Shown here one piece after another: positions 55,865 through 64,000 of a stretch of 64,000 nucleotides of DNA; the first letter of the stretch is position 1; the number at the start of each line of letters is the position of its first letter. This DNA comes from Sphingomonas sp. Its GTDB lineage: Bacteria; Pseudomonadota; Alphaproteobacteria; Sphingomonadales; Sphingomonadaceae. The DNA lies in assembly GCA_017418975.1 (NCBI GenBank), contig JAFOMG010000016.1, positions 1 through 64,000 on the forward strand, in the 5' to 3' direction. The notes beneath the pieces are model-generated. The model ran no database searches, was not told where the DNA came from, and saw only the letters and a program-made list of their open reading frames with translations. The position numbers and the translations under genes are program-made.

Positions 55865-56570
55865 GTGGCATGGCATTTCGACACGCGTGACATGAAACCG
55901 GCCTCGGGTCTCCTCTCCAATCGCGCCCTTGCGGTCCGGCCAAGAGCATGCCGCGCTCAGCGACGTCACCAGACTTTGTTACCGAGCTCCTGGCACCAGC
56001 CGACCAGAACGATCGCTACTTTAGAGCATCGAAGGAGGCTGATTTGAAAACGCGCGCGGTCGTCATTTCAGCTCGCGGGGAAAGATCTGATGCAGCCCCT
56101 TTGAGTTGCGTTCTAACCGGCATTGGCAAACGTCGCGAATGACCGGTTCTGGCGTAAGCTGTCTTCCCTTCGCTGCGTTGGAACGTCGCATGTTGGTCGG
56201 TTGCTGCCCACCAATTTGACGCGTGCAAACGGCAACTACTCCGATCGACGCGCCTGAAAGCTGCCAGGCGACTGACGGCCCAAAAGCGGCCATTCAAACC
56301 AACGGACAAAATTTGCCCTTTCGTTCGCGCCGCAGTAAACTTGCATTGCGTTGCGAAAAAACCGCAGCGTGGGGCGTGGAAACCCCAGTTCGCTAGGCTC
56401 GGTCACCGAATTCGGAGGCCGGGTGGCATGCGCGCATGTCCAGCCGGCAACGGTAAAGGCGCATGCGCCTGCTCTAGCGACCAGGTTTCCAACATCCGGC
56501 TTCGGCCCGCCCCGAGTGGACATACGGGCGGCGCGGGTTGGTCTGCACTGCCCCTCTAGGGGGTATCATC
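55865..56570. other. No gene seen (706 bp)
   Basis: Short open frames exist on both strands but lack ribosome sites, domains or conserved look. The end contains the promoter region of the lipoprotein gene. Confidence 0.45.
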
Positions 56571-57392
56571 ATGCATAAGAACTCTCCCCGCTTCCTAAGC
56601 GGTCTGTGCTTTGCCGCACTATCGACGCTTGCAGCTTGCTCGCCTTCAGGCAGCACAAATTCCACCAACTCGTCGGACAACTTGGGCAACGAGCTAGCCA
56701 ACGTTGCCGCGCCCGATCTGGTCAAAGAACCTGAATTCAAGGCCGGCCAAGACTATGCCGATGTTCGGAAAAGGTTGCTCGGAGCCGGCTGGATTCCAGC
56801 CGAATATGATGCGCCGAGTTGTTCTCCATATGGTTATGCGCCTGGCGAAGAATGCCATGATCGCCCAGAAATCCTCAACTGCTCCGGTACCGGCAAGGGC
56901 TATTGCGAGGGATATTGGATCCGCAGACCTCACGCGCTGAGGATTGTTACTATTGAAGGCCCCGATGGCGCATTCGACCACAGCGAAAAGCTGGAAGCGA
57001 AATCCCTGCCGGAGGTTGCGAGAAACGCAAATGTGCAGCTTACCGGCGCTGCGGCAAAGGCCATTGGCGTGAAATCGATCAAGGTCACAGAAGCATGGCT
57101 AGTTGGCAGCTGGGGTCCTAGCCGCACCAAGAGCGCACATGAGGCATGCGGCACAGACTCCATCGTTAGTTTTGCCCGCGACGGCACCTATCGCGATGGA
57201 GAAGGATATGGCCGGTACAGCCTTGAAGGCCGCAAGGTGACATACTTCAACCGGGTGCTCGTCGATGAAGCTGCGGAAACCGAGGATAGGTCGCAGTTCG
57301 ACGAAAGCGTCGAACAGACCATCCTTCCTCTTTCAAACCAGTCCATGTCTGAAGACGGCCAAACCTGGTATCGGTGCACTAGCGGAGAATAG
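56571..57392 (+). CDS. Lipoprotein of unknown function
   Basis: The ATG at 56571, after CTAGGGGGTATCATC, gives 273 aa with a lipobox (STLAACSPS) and a Ser/Asn linker. The mature domain has four or more Cys residues (DAPSCSPYGYAPGEECHDRP, LNCSGTGKGYCEGYW) likely forming disulfides, and a C-terminal part (GSWGPSRTKSAHEACGTDS, GTYRDGEGYGRYSLEGRKVT) resembling a small lipocalin-like strand pattern. It is island-borne. I do not recognise the family. Confidence 0.6.
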   Translation: MHKNSPRFLSGLCFAALSTLAACSPSGSTNSTNSSDNLGNELANVAAPDLVKEPEFKAGQDYADVRKRLLGAGWIPAEYDAPSCSPYGYAPGEECHDRPEILNCSGTGKGYCEGYWIRRPHALRIVTIEGPDGAFDHSEKLEAKSLPEVARNANVQLTGAAAKAIGVKSIKVTEAWLVGSWGPSRTKSAHEACGTDSIVSFARDGTYRDGEGYGRYSLEGRKVTYFNRVLVDEAAETEDRSQFDESVEQTILPLSNQSMSEDGQTWYRCTSGE

Positions 57393-57792
57393 CCCGTATA
57401 CACAATCGGGCGGCGCGGGGTGACCTAGCCAGCCCGACTGCCTTGGCTATTTTCGCCCATCCCTGCTCCGGCTTCGCTTTACGATGGCGAAACGGAGCAG
57501 GCTGAGCGATCCACCCTAGAAGCATTTCGGGTGGCGCCGGCACCAGTACATAATACTACTTTTGTCATTAGTTCGAAGAGCCGTAACCGGCCCGGTTGTC
57601 GACTGACAGCTCAAGGCTGCCGTACGAAGTGCATATTGCGAGCCCCGTTCAGACCCCGCCACTACCGACGCTGACAAAAACGCAGTCCACAGTGTGCGCA
57701 GAGCCGCTGCGGACGCCAAGGCTCACCAGACCTCGACCTTCCGCCTCATCACCCCACCGGGGGCAAAACTGCGAAAATGTACTGAGGCGCTT
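57393..57792. other. No gene seen between the lipoprotein and the integrase
   Basis: A dyad GCTCCGG-CTTCG-CTTTACG-ATGGCGAAACGGAGC (within 57464-57500) may terminate the lipoprotein transcript. Nothing else is supportable. Confidence 0.4.
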
Positions 57793-59040
57793 TCAGCCAT
57801 CGTCGCCACCCTTTCCCGCCTGTTCAGCCTGCCATCTATCGATCATCGCCACGATGCGGGCATTCCAAAGCTCGAGCGCCTCACGCTTTTCTGAACTCCA
57901 GTCGTGGCGCATGTACACCGCTGCCGTACCGGTCCTGGCCGCCCCTATGTGGTTGAGCAAGGCCTCCGTCACCTCAAAACGTATGTTCAACCGTTGCAGG
58001 TTGGTTGCCACTGTTCGGCGCAAGTCATGAAATCGCCAGTCTGGAATTGCCCCTTCAAGCTTCGCTTCAACGAGCGCATCCAATCGCGCTTTCACCTTCG
58101 AAAAGCCTGAAATAGGCGATCTGCCGTTCGTTGAAAAAACGGGGCCCGACCGCGGCCACTGAGTGCCACCAGCAATTTCATCAAGCTCTTTGATCAAGGG
58201 ACTGGTTAGCGGCAGAAGGTGCTTCTGGTGGTTCTTCGACCGACCGGCTGGAAGCACCCACTCCTTGTCGCGCCGATTCAACTCGACCCAATCCATTTTC
58301 GCAATCTCATCACGACGCTGACCCGTCATCGCTAGAAACCGGACAAAGGCTCCAAACGCTGGATTTAGGTCCAGCGTTGAACCCAGGATAGCGAGGAATT
58401 CCTCGTCGTTCAAAACGCGATCACGCGCAGCGACCGACTTGGGCACCCGCATGCCATGAAAAGGCGAAGTCTGTATCAGCTGCTCATTGAGGGCCCATGC
58501 GAAGAGGCCACGCATCAACACGTGAATGTTGCGCGGCATGGATGGAGTAGTGCGCGGCAGAGCTTCCCTTACGCGTGCTAAATCTGCGCGGGTTACAGCC
58601 GTGATCGGTGTGTCCGTCAGGATCGGCACCACCCATCGTCTAAAATCGCTCTCACGAATACTGTACGTGCTAGGCCGCCAATGTCGCTCGCCGTACTCAC
58701 TTAGATAACGCTCCACAACGCGAGCGAAGGATAAATCAATCGCCTCGCGTTCCCGCGCCTTTGCCACGATCCGCGGGTCAACACCTGTTTGAACCAGACG
58801 AAGTAACCGCTCAGCCTCAGCTCGAGCAGCCGGAGCATCCCAAGGGCTGCCATCTTTCCCGATCGTGTAGCGTTTCGTAGCCGCGGCCCGCCCGCCCAAG
58901 CGGTACTGGATGATATAGGTTTTACCCCCGGCGAGAATCTTTAGACCAAAGCCAGCAAGGGTCTCATCCCAAAAGATGGTGCCAGCCTTCTCCGAGTTCA
59001 GCGCCTCAACGCTTTTCTTCGTAATCCTGATGGTCGGCAC
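57793..59040 (-). CDS. int: Island integrase, tyrosine recombinase (P4-type, DUF4102 N-terminus)
   Basis: A GTG at 59040 with GGAG 5 nt upstream gives 415 aa; a TTG at 59055 is a weaker start. The N-terminal Arm-binding domain reads IFWDETLAGFGLKILAGGKT and YIIQYRLGGRAAATKRYTIG. The catalytic residues are Arg in AMTGQRRDEIAKMDW, Lys in GRSKNHQKHLLPL, HDLRRTVATNL, and the Tyr in TGTAAVYMRHDWS. It catalyses integration into and excision from the tRNA-Pro site, whose second copy lies 159 bp upstream of its start. Confidence 0.93.
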   Translation of the reverse strand: MPTIRITKKSVEALNSEKAGTIFWDETLAGFGLKILAGGKTYIIQYRLGGRAAATKRYTIGKDGSPWDAPAARAEAERLLRLVQTGVDPRIVAKAREREAIDLSFARVVERYLSEYGERHWRPSTYSIRESDFRRWVVPILTDTPITAVTRADLARVREALPRTTPSMPRNIHVLMRGLFAWALNEQLIQTSPFHGMRVPKSVAARDRVLNDEEFLAILGSTLDLNPAFGAFVRFLAMTGQRRDEIAKMDWVELNRRDKEWVLPAGRSKNHQKHLLPLTSPLIKELDEIAGGTQWPRSGPVFSTNGRSPISGFSKVKARLDALVEAKLEGAIPDWRFHDLRRTVATNLQRLNIRFEVTEALLNHIGAARTGTAAVYMRHDWSSEKREALELWNARIVAMIDRWQAEQAGKGGDDG

Positions 59041-59198
59041 AACCAGCTCCAGCAATCACCGGGAAAGCACGAAATCGTGTAGCATCAGGCAAATCGAATT
59101 AAAAGCTGAGCGGCCCATTGTGATGAAATTCCATATAATATACTGATATATATGCATTTTCTATAAATCATCGCACCCGATGAAGAAATGGCCATAAA
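59041..59198. other. AT-rich segment between int and attR
   Basis: The stretch CATATAATATACTGATATAT (59130-59151 region) is much more AT-rich than its surroundings. It is likely the int promoter together with arm-type binding sites for the integrase or an excisionase; none is individually identified. Confidence 0.45.
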
Positions 59199-59247
59199 AC
59201 TGGGGGTGTGGGGGTCGCAGGTTCGAATCCTGTCGCCCCGACCATTT
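59199..59247 (+). repeat. attR: 49-bp copy of the tRNA-Pro 3' end
   Basis: It is identical to 22394-22442. The bases before it (CATAAA) do not continue the tRNA, so this is a 3' fragment left by integration rather than a second gene. Confidence 0.92.
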
Positions 59248-59331
59248 CATCGATCGATCTCCGATCCGCCCCGTTCGGGGCCTCCCCCCTTGAACCAGCC
59301 TCTGATCTGGGCCCGGCATGCCAGCCGGCGG

Positions 59332-60504
59332 CTAGGGTGCCGCGATCTCCTCGGGCAGGGTCTGGCGGGCGCGCGTCCGGCTGCCGGTGACGCGCGCGAT
59401 CACGGCCTTGCCCAGCCGCTGCCCGGGCAGCTCGACCAGCCGGTAGGCAAGGAAGGCGAGGACATAGGTGGCCGGCACCACGATCGCCCCGGTCAGCGCG
59501 AACCGTCCGGCCGCGCCCAGCCCGGTGCCGAAGCGCGCGATCACCGCCGCCGCGACCGGATACAGGATCAGCAGGTGGATCAGGTAGGCGCCATAGGAAA
59601 GCTCGCCCAGCCAGTGGAACACCCTGCCGCCGAGCAGCCGCGCGATCCCGTCGACCGCGCCCAGCGAACGCAGATGGACCAGCGCGAGGAAGCCGAGCAC
59701 GAGCAGCTCGCGCACCAGGATGTGCAACAAATCGTGATCGCCCCCCACCGGCATCAGCGCGAGCAGCATCGCCACGGCGAGATGCACGCCGATCCGCCCG
59801 CGGCCCGGCCCGGGATCGGCCGCGAGCAGCATACCGCTCAGGAACAGGTGCAGCTTGAGCGGCAGGAAGGCGGGCATCGGGAAATCGAGCCCAAGCCGAT
59901 GCGCGAGCACCGCCAGCCCCAGCGCCGCGCCCGCCGCGACCAGCGCCGCCGGCACCCAGCCGATCCGCCGCGCGAGCAGCACCAGGAAGGGAAAGGCCGC
60001 GTAGAACTGCATCTCCAGCCCCAGGCTCCAGTCCGGCAGCGGCGTGCGGAAGGCATAGTCGGGCAGCAGGCCGAACACGAAGCTCAGATGCGCGGCGATA
60101 TTGGCCAGGCTCGCATCGGCGAAGCGCTCGCGCGGCTGGAGCGGCTCGCCCAGAAAGCCGTCGATCGCCACCCGGTCGGCATAAAGGGCCGGCCCGGCGA
60201 GCAGCGCCACCGCGAGCGCCACGTAGAAGAGCGGCGCGAGGCGGAAGAAGCGGCGCGTCCAGAACGCCGCCCAGGTGCCGGGCGCGCGCCAGTCCTCCAC
60301 GTCGGCGCGCAGCCGATACTGGAACACCATCAGGAAGCCGGAGAGCAGGATGAACAGGTCGACGCCGAGATCCGGCTTGCTCAGCACCGGCAGGCGGAAG
60401 CCGGTGAGGATCACCAGGTGCCCGAACAGCACCCAGAGCGCCGCCAGTCCGCGCAGGCCGTCGAGACACGCGACTCGTCGGATGTCGACTTGCCGAATGT
60501 CCAT
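59332..60504 (-). CDS. Acyltransferase family 3 membrane protein
   Basis: The ATG at 60504 (MDIRQVDIRRVACLDGLRGL) gives 390 aa. The signature LDGLRGLAALWVLFGHLVIL with the conserved His, GVDLFILLSGFLMVFQYR, and RRFFRLAPLFYVALAVALL identify the acyltransferase-3 family. About ten hydrophobic helices follow, including HWLGELSYGAYLIHLLIL. These inner-membrane enzymes O-acylate polysaccharides, lipids or antibiotics. The acceptor is unknown. A frame extension upstream lacks a ribosome site. Confidence 0.9.
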   Translation of the reverse strand: MDIRQVDIRRVACLDGLRGLAALWVLFGHLVILTGFRLPVLSKPDLGVDLFILLSGFLMVFQYRLRADVEDWRAPGTWAAFWTRRFFRLAPLFYVALAVALLAGPALYADRVAIDGFLGEPLQPRERFADASLANIAAHLSFVFGLLPDYAFRTPLPDWSLGLEMQFYAAFPFLVLLARRIGWVPAALVAAGAALGLAVLAHRLGLDFPMPAFLPLKLHLFLSGMLLAADPGPGRGRIGVHLAVAMLLALMPVGGDHDLLHILVRELLVLGFLALVHLRSLGAVDGIARLLGGRVFHWLGELSYGAYLIHLLILYPVAAAVIARFGTGLGAAGRFALTGAIVVPATYVLAFLAYRLVELPGQRLGKAVIARVTGSRTRARQTLPEEIAAP

Positions 60505-60883
60505 CGCGCACCTCCAATGCCGCTTCTCGGCGCGACAGCCGTATCCGGAGCCCGGACCGGCACGCAAGCCCGCCCGATCGGCCAGCTGCCCGGAACCATG
60601 ACCGATCGCCAGCCCCGCCATCTCCGCCCGCACGGCGATGGCGGGGGGACGGAACATGACGCCCAACCAGGGAAAGGCCCAGGCGGGTCCTTGAAGCTAT
60701 GTCCGTCATCCCCGCGCAGGTGGGGATGACGGCAGGGAATAGCGGGGATGACTGGGGAGAATATGGGGCCGGCCCAGCCCGACGGCGATGCAGGCGGCGC
60801 GGGTCCGTGCCGGATGAGGGCCGATCCGTGCCGGGCGCGATAAGGCCGTGACGCGCGCGCCTCGCCCGCGCTAGACAGGCCCG
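60505..60883. other. Divergent intergenic region with a REP-like palindrome
   Basis: The 379 bp hold promoters for the divergent acyltransferase and transporter genes. GTCATCCCC-GCGCAGGT-GGGGATGAC (60705-60730) is a copy of the dispersed palindrome seen after osmC, and a partial GCGGGGATGAC follows at about 60742. No gene is supported. Confidence 0.55.
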
Positions 60884-62233
60884 ATGATCGCCCGCCTCCG
60901 CGCCGCGCCGGCACGCCTCCGGCTGCTGCTCTTCGCCTTCGGGGACTTCGCCTTCAATCTCTACTGGCAGAGCATCATGCTCTTCCTGCTCTTCTACTAT
61001 ACCGAGGCACTGGACCTGCCGGTGGCGCGGGCCGCGATGATCTACACCATCGCCTCGATATGGGACGGGCTCGCCAATTTCCTCGCCGGCGCGATCGCCG
61101 ACCGGCGCGAGCCCGGGCGCGGCTATGGCCGCTTCCTGATGCTGGGCAGCATTCCGCTGGGGCTCGCCTTCATCCTCACCTACATGCCGCCCCTCGCCGG
61201 CGGCTGGTGGGGCATCGCGACGATCTTCGCCGGCCACCTGCTGTTCCGCACCGCCTATGCGGCGGTGAACGTGCCCTATCTGGCGATGAGCGCGCGGGTG
61301 AGCAGCGACAGCCGCGACCGCGCCTTCCTCGCCGGCATGCGCATGTTGTTCGGCACGATGGCGGCGGTGCTGGTCGCGCGCGGCACGCTGCCGCTGGGCG
61401 CCTGGCTGAGCGGCAGCGCGGTCCCGGCCCAGGCCTATCTCGGCGCGGCGATCCTGTTCGCGATCCTCGGCACGGCGATCCTCATGCTGGTCGGCGCCAG
61501 CTATCGCGAGCAGGTCGTGCCCGCGCGCGCCCAGCCGCCCTCGATCGCCGCCAGCCTCGCCAGCCTCGCCGCCAATCGCGCCTTCGTCACGCTCAACCTC
61601 GCGATGATGGCGATGATCGTCGCGGTGACGATCCTCAACAAGTCGGTGCTCTATTATTTCAAATATTTCATCGGCGACGACGTGGCCGGGCAGAGCGCGC
61701 TCGCCTGGATGGGCGTGGTCGGCGCGGTGGCGGTGCCGCTCTGGATGCTGCTCCAGCGCCTGCTCGGCACGCGGGGGCTGTGGTTCCTGGCCGCCGGCTT
61801 CTGCATGGCCGGGCTGATGCTGTTCGCCGGCGCGCACATCGACCGGGCCGGGCCGATGCAGCTCTTCCTGGTGGCGATGCAGGCGCTGATCGTCGGGCTG
61901 CACTTCGCCTATTGGGCGATGCTGCCCAACACGGTGGAATATGGCGAGAAGGCCACCGGCCTGCGCGTCGAGGGCGCGGTGTTCGGCATGGCCTCGCTGC
62001 TCCAGCGCATCGCGATCGGCATCGCCACGCTGCTGCTAGCGAGCGGGTTCGACGCGGCCGGCTATGTCGCCAATGTCCGGCAGAGCGAGGCGACGCTCGC
62101 CGCGATGCGCCTAACCATCGCGCTCGTGCCGCTGGGATTCCTGGCACTGTCGTGCGTGCTGATGCTGCTCAACCCGCTGGGCAAGGGCGCGCACGCCCGG
62201 ATCGTGAAGGACCTGGCGGGGCGGGCAAATTAA
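60884..62233 (+). CDS. GPH-type (MFS_2) sugar:cation symporter
   Basis: The 449-aa protein has about twelve hydrophobic helices with GPH/MelB-type motifs: FGDFAFNLYWQSIMLFLLFY, IYTIASIWDGLANFLAGAIA, DRREPGRGYGRFLMLGSIPL and the ALNVPYL-like YAAVNVPYLAMSARVS with RDRAFLAG. Such transporters import glycosides or uronides with protons or sodium. It converges on a family-3 glycoside hydrolase gene, so transport of a beta-glucoside or related oligosaccharide is plausible. Confidence 0.88.
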   Translation: MIARLRAAPARLRLLLFAFGDFAFNLYWQSIMLFLLFYYTEALDLPVARAAMIYTIASIWDGLANFLAGAIADRREPGRGYGRFLMLGSIPLGLAFILTYMPPLAGGWWGIATIFAGHLLFRTAYAAVNVPYLAMSARVSSDSRDRAFLAGMRMLFGTMAAVLVARGTLPLGAWLSGSAVPAQAYLGAAILFAILGTAILMLVGASYREQVVPARAQPPSIAASLASLAANRAFVTLNLAMMAMIVAVTILNKSVLYYFKYFIGDDVAGQSALAWMGVVGAVAVPLWMLLQRLLGTRGLWFLAAGFCMAGLMLFAGAHIDRAGPMQLFLVAMQALIVGLHFAYWAMLPNTVEYGEKATGLRVEGAVFGMASLLQRIAIGIATLLLASGFDAAGYVANVRQSEATLAAMRLTIALVPLGFLALSCVLMLLNPLGKGAHARIVKDLAGRAN

Positions 62234-62263
62234 TTCCTCCCCCAGCTCGCTGGGGGAGGAATT
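62232..62263. terminator. Bidirectional terminator, 15-bp perfect stem
   Basis: AATTCCTCCCCCAGC (62232-62246) is fully complementary to GCTGGGGGAGGAATT (62249-62263) with a 2-nt spacer. It starts within the transporter stop codon and ends 6 bp before the hydrolase stop, so it serves both convergent genes. Confidence 0.75.
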
Positions 62264-62269
62264 GAAAGA

Positions 62270-64000
62270 TCAAGCCACCAGCGTGAACTGCGCCTTCACG
62301 CCCTCGGCCTCGGCCGACGGCGCGATCCACAGGTCGAACAGCCCCGGCTCGACGGTCGGCTTGTTCTCGCGGCCGATGAACAGCAGCTGTTCCCGGCGGA
62401 GCTTGAACGTCACCGTCTCGCTCGCTCCCGGGGCCAGCGCCAGCTTGCGGAACGCCTTCAGCTCGCGCACCGGGCGGGTCACGCTGGCCACCCGGTCGCG
62501 GATGTAGAGCTGCACCACTTCCTCGATCGCGCGACTGCCCGAATTGGTGATCCTCGCCGAGACCGCGATCTCGCCGTCCCAGGGCAGGGTCGCCGGCACC
62601 GACAGGTCCGCATAGCCGATCTTGCCATAGGTCAGGCCGTGCCCGAACGGGAACAGCGCCGAGTTCGGGATGCCGCGATAATGCGCCTTGTAGGGCTGGA
62701 GCGCTCCCTCCGGATTGGGCCGGCCGGTCGGCTTGTGGTTGTAGTAATAGGGCTGCTGCCCCGGCGAGCGCGGGAAACTGCACGGCAGGCGCCCGGCCGG
62801 GCTATAGTCGCCGAACAGCACGTCGGCGGTGGCGTTGCCGCCCTCCGAGCCGAGGAACCAGGTGACGAGGATCGCCGGCGCCGCCAGCACCGCGCCGTCC
62901 AGCGCCAGCGCGCGGCCGTTCTTGAGCACCACCACGACCGGCTTGCCCGTCCGGGCCACCGCTTCCGCGAGTTCCATCTGCGGCGCGGGAATCACGATCT
63001 CGGCGCGCGATTGCGCTTCGCCGGACATGTTCTCGCTCTCGCCGATCGCCAGGATCACCACGTCCGCCGCCCTGGCCGCGGCCACCGCCGCTTCGATGCC
63101 GCCAGCCAGCGGCGCCTCGACGCCCGAGCCGAGCGTGACGCTCACCGAACCCTTGTCCGCCACCGCGCCGCGCACGCCGGTGGCCAGGTCGATCGCCAGC
63201 GCATTGTCGCCATAGACCACCCAGGGCCCGTTGATGTCATGCTTGCCCTCGGCGAACGGCCCGATGATGGCGATCTTCTTGCCGCTCTTGGGCAGCGGCA
63301 GCAGGTCGCCGTCATTCTTGAGCATCACGATCGACTTGCGGCCGCTCTCGCGCGACAGCGCGATCGCCTCCTTGGTGCGCGAACGCGCCTTTTCGCGCTT
63401 GGCGTCGATCCGGCGGAAGGGGTCCTCGAACAGGCCGAGCCGCGCCTTCATCGCCAGCACCTTGCGCACCGATTCGTCGACCAGCGCGATCGGCACTTCG
63501 CCCTTGGCGACCAGATCGGGCAGGTGATCGCGGTAGAAGCCGCTGGTCATGCTCATGTCGACGCCGGCCAGGAAGGCGAGCTTGGCCGCCTCGCGCGCAT
63601 CCGCGGCGAAGCCATGGTCGATCATCTCCATGTCGCCGGTATAGTCGGAGACGACAAAGCCCTCGAAGCGCCATTCGTCGCGCAGGATCCTGCGCATCAG
63701 CCATTCGCTGCCGGTCGAGGGCACGCCCGAAATCTCGTTGAACGAGGCCATGGCCGAAAGCGCGCCTTCGTCGAAGGCGGTCTTGAACGGCGGCAGATAG
63801 ACTTCGCGCAGCGTCCGTTCGGAAACATCGACGGTCGAATAGTCGAGCCCGGCCTCGGCCGCGCCATAGGCGGCGAAATGCTTGGCGCAGGCCAGCATCG
63901 CGTCGTTCGCCTTGAGGTCCTTGCCCTGGAAGCCGCGCACGCGCGCCGCCGCGATCACTTCACCGAGCAAAGTGTCCTCGCCCGCGCCTTCCATGGTGCG
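62270..64000 (-). CDS. Family-3 glycoside hydrolase (beta-glucosidase), N-terminus off the right edge
   Basis: The frame is open to base 64000, giving 576 residues of a protein normally over 700. Visible parts are TMEGAGEDTLLGEVIAAARV and ACAKHFAAYGAAEAGLDYST of the N-terminal barrel, the nucleophile Asp in GFVVSDYTGDMEMIDHGFAA, the second domain with IAIIGPFAEGKHDINGPWVV and ILAIGESENMSGEA with acid/base region, and a C-terminal fibronectin-III-like domain (PATLPWDGEIAVSARITNSG). Members release terminal beta-linked glucose or xylose, often in the periplasm. The signal peptide would lie outside the window. Confidence 0.92.
   Translation of the reverse strand, partial: RTMEGAGEDTLLGEVIAAARVRGFQGKDLKANDAMLACAKHFAAYGAAEAGLDYSTVDVSERTLREVYLPPFKTAFDEGALSAMASFNEISGVPSTGSEWLMRRILRDEWRFEGFVVSDYTGDMEMIDHGFAADAREAAKLAFLAGVDMSMTSGFYRDHLPDLVAKGEVPIALVDESVRKVLAMKARLGLFEDPFRRIDAKREKARSRTKEAIALSRESGRKSIVMLKNDGDLLPLPKSGKKIAIIGPFAEGKHDINGPWVVYGDNALAIDLATGVRGAVADKGSVSVTLGSGVEAPLAGGIEAAVAAARAADVVILAIGESENMSGEAQSRAEIVIPAPQMELAEAVARTGKPVVVVLKNGRALALDGAVLAAPAILVTWFLGSEGGNATADVLFGDYSPAGRLPCSFPRSPGQQPYYYNHKPTGRPNPEGALQPYKAHYRGIPNSALFPFGHGLTYGKIGYADLSVPATLPWDGEIAVSARITNSGSRAIEEVVQLYIRDRVASVTRPVRELKAFRKLALAPGASETVTFKLRREQLLFIGRENKPTVEPGLFDLWIAPSAEAEGVKAQFTLVA

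Larger units (their letters stand above)
22443..59247. mobile_element. Integrated genomic island in tRNA-Pro, about 36.8 kb
   Basis: It is bounded by 49-bp direct repeats of the tRNA-Pro 3' end, with a tyrosine integrase (57793-59040) just inside the right end. The left two-thirds carry GC-rich metabolic genes and the right third more AT-rich accessory genes. I see no relaxase, type IV secretion or phage structural genes, so it looks like a mobilizable or satellite-type island rather than a conjugative element or prophage. The catalytic-domain-only recombinase and possible Rep at 49-51 kb hint at a composite history. Confidence 0.88.

Noticed and set aside
59199..59247. A second tRNA-Pro gene
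   Set aside because: Only the 3' 49 bp match; acceptor 5' strand and D-arm are missing, so this is attR.
22443..59247. Prophage or conjugative element
   Set aside because: No capsid, tail, lysis, relaxase, coupling or type IV secretion genes were found between the att sites.

Overview
The window is a GC-rich alphaproteobacterial chromosome segment, most likely from a sphingomonad. The support is the yajC-secD-secF-Mth938 gene order, the DUF3617 and glycine-zipper lipoproteins, an SOS box of the alphaproteobacterial GAAC-N7-GAAC type in front of uvrA, and the codon use. No 16S rRNA gene is present, so genus is not fixed.

Left flank (1 to about 22.4 kb): ordinary chromosomal genes. They include a proline-rich secreted protein cut by the edge, a Slam-type outer-membrane translocon paired with a large surface lipoprotein carrying three TbpB-like units, uvrA, a cold-shock gene followed by two tiny coupled ORFs, several small lipoproteins, osmC, a cupin, a glycosyltransferase, an Ala/Lys/Pro-rich basic protein, a TMEM175-type channel, a DUF3089 hydrolase and the secF/secD/yajC operon.

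Genomic island (22,443 to 59,247, about 36.8 kb): tRNA-Pro(GGG) at 22,363-22,439 is intact, and its 3' 49 bp are repeated exactly at 59,199-59,247 next to a tyrosine integrase. The first 25 kb hold a coherent metabolic cargo whose theme is life without vitamin B12. There are two B12-independent methionine synthases (MetE, and a MesX/MesD pair with flavin reductase, transporter and PurU), the B12-independent epoxyqueuosine reductase QueH (QueG needs cobalamin), and a complete 2-methylcitrate route (PrpB, PrpC, AcnD, PrpF) that can replace B12-dependent methylmalonyl-CoA mutase for propionate. Three cobalamin riboswitches sit in front of mesX, metE and an unrecognised gene. Two of them are near-identical copies preceded by 20-bp perfect palindromes. 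A TonB receptor/ExbB/DUF2149/CobN-like operon (HmuS-type tetrapyrrole uptake) lies between the two methionine blocks.

The rest of the island (47.3-59.2 kb) is visibly more AT-rich and accessory. It holds a nitrilase-like protein, DUF3768, a catalytic-domain-only recombinase, a possible HUH Rep-like protein, a HARE-HTH/HEAT-repeat gene pair that may be a defence module, a HEPN-like DUF4145 protein divergent from an Ntn-hydrolase-like protein, a lipoprotein and the integrase.

Right flank (59.3-64 kb): a membrane acyltransferase, a GPH-type sugar transporter and a family-3 glycoside hydrolase cut by the right edge.

Predicted logic of the cargo: when cobalamin is scarce the riboswitches turn on methionine synthesis that needs no B12, while QueH and the methylcitrate genes (the latter under their own PrpR-like regulator) cover the other common B12-dependent steps. 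Carrying these on a tRNA-integrated element would let a host become B12-independent in one transfer.
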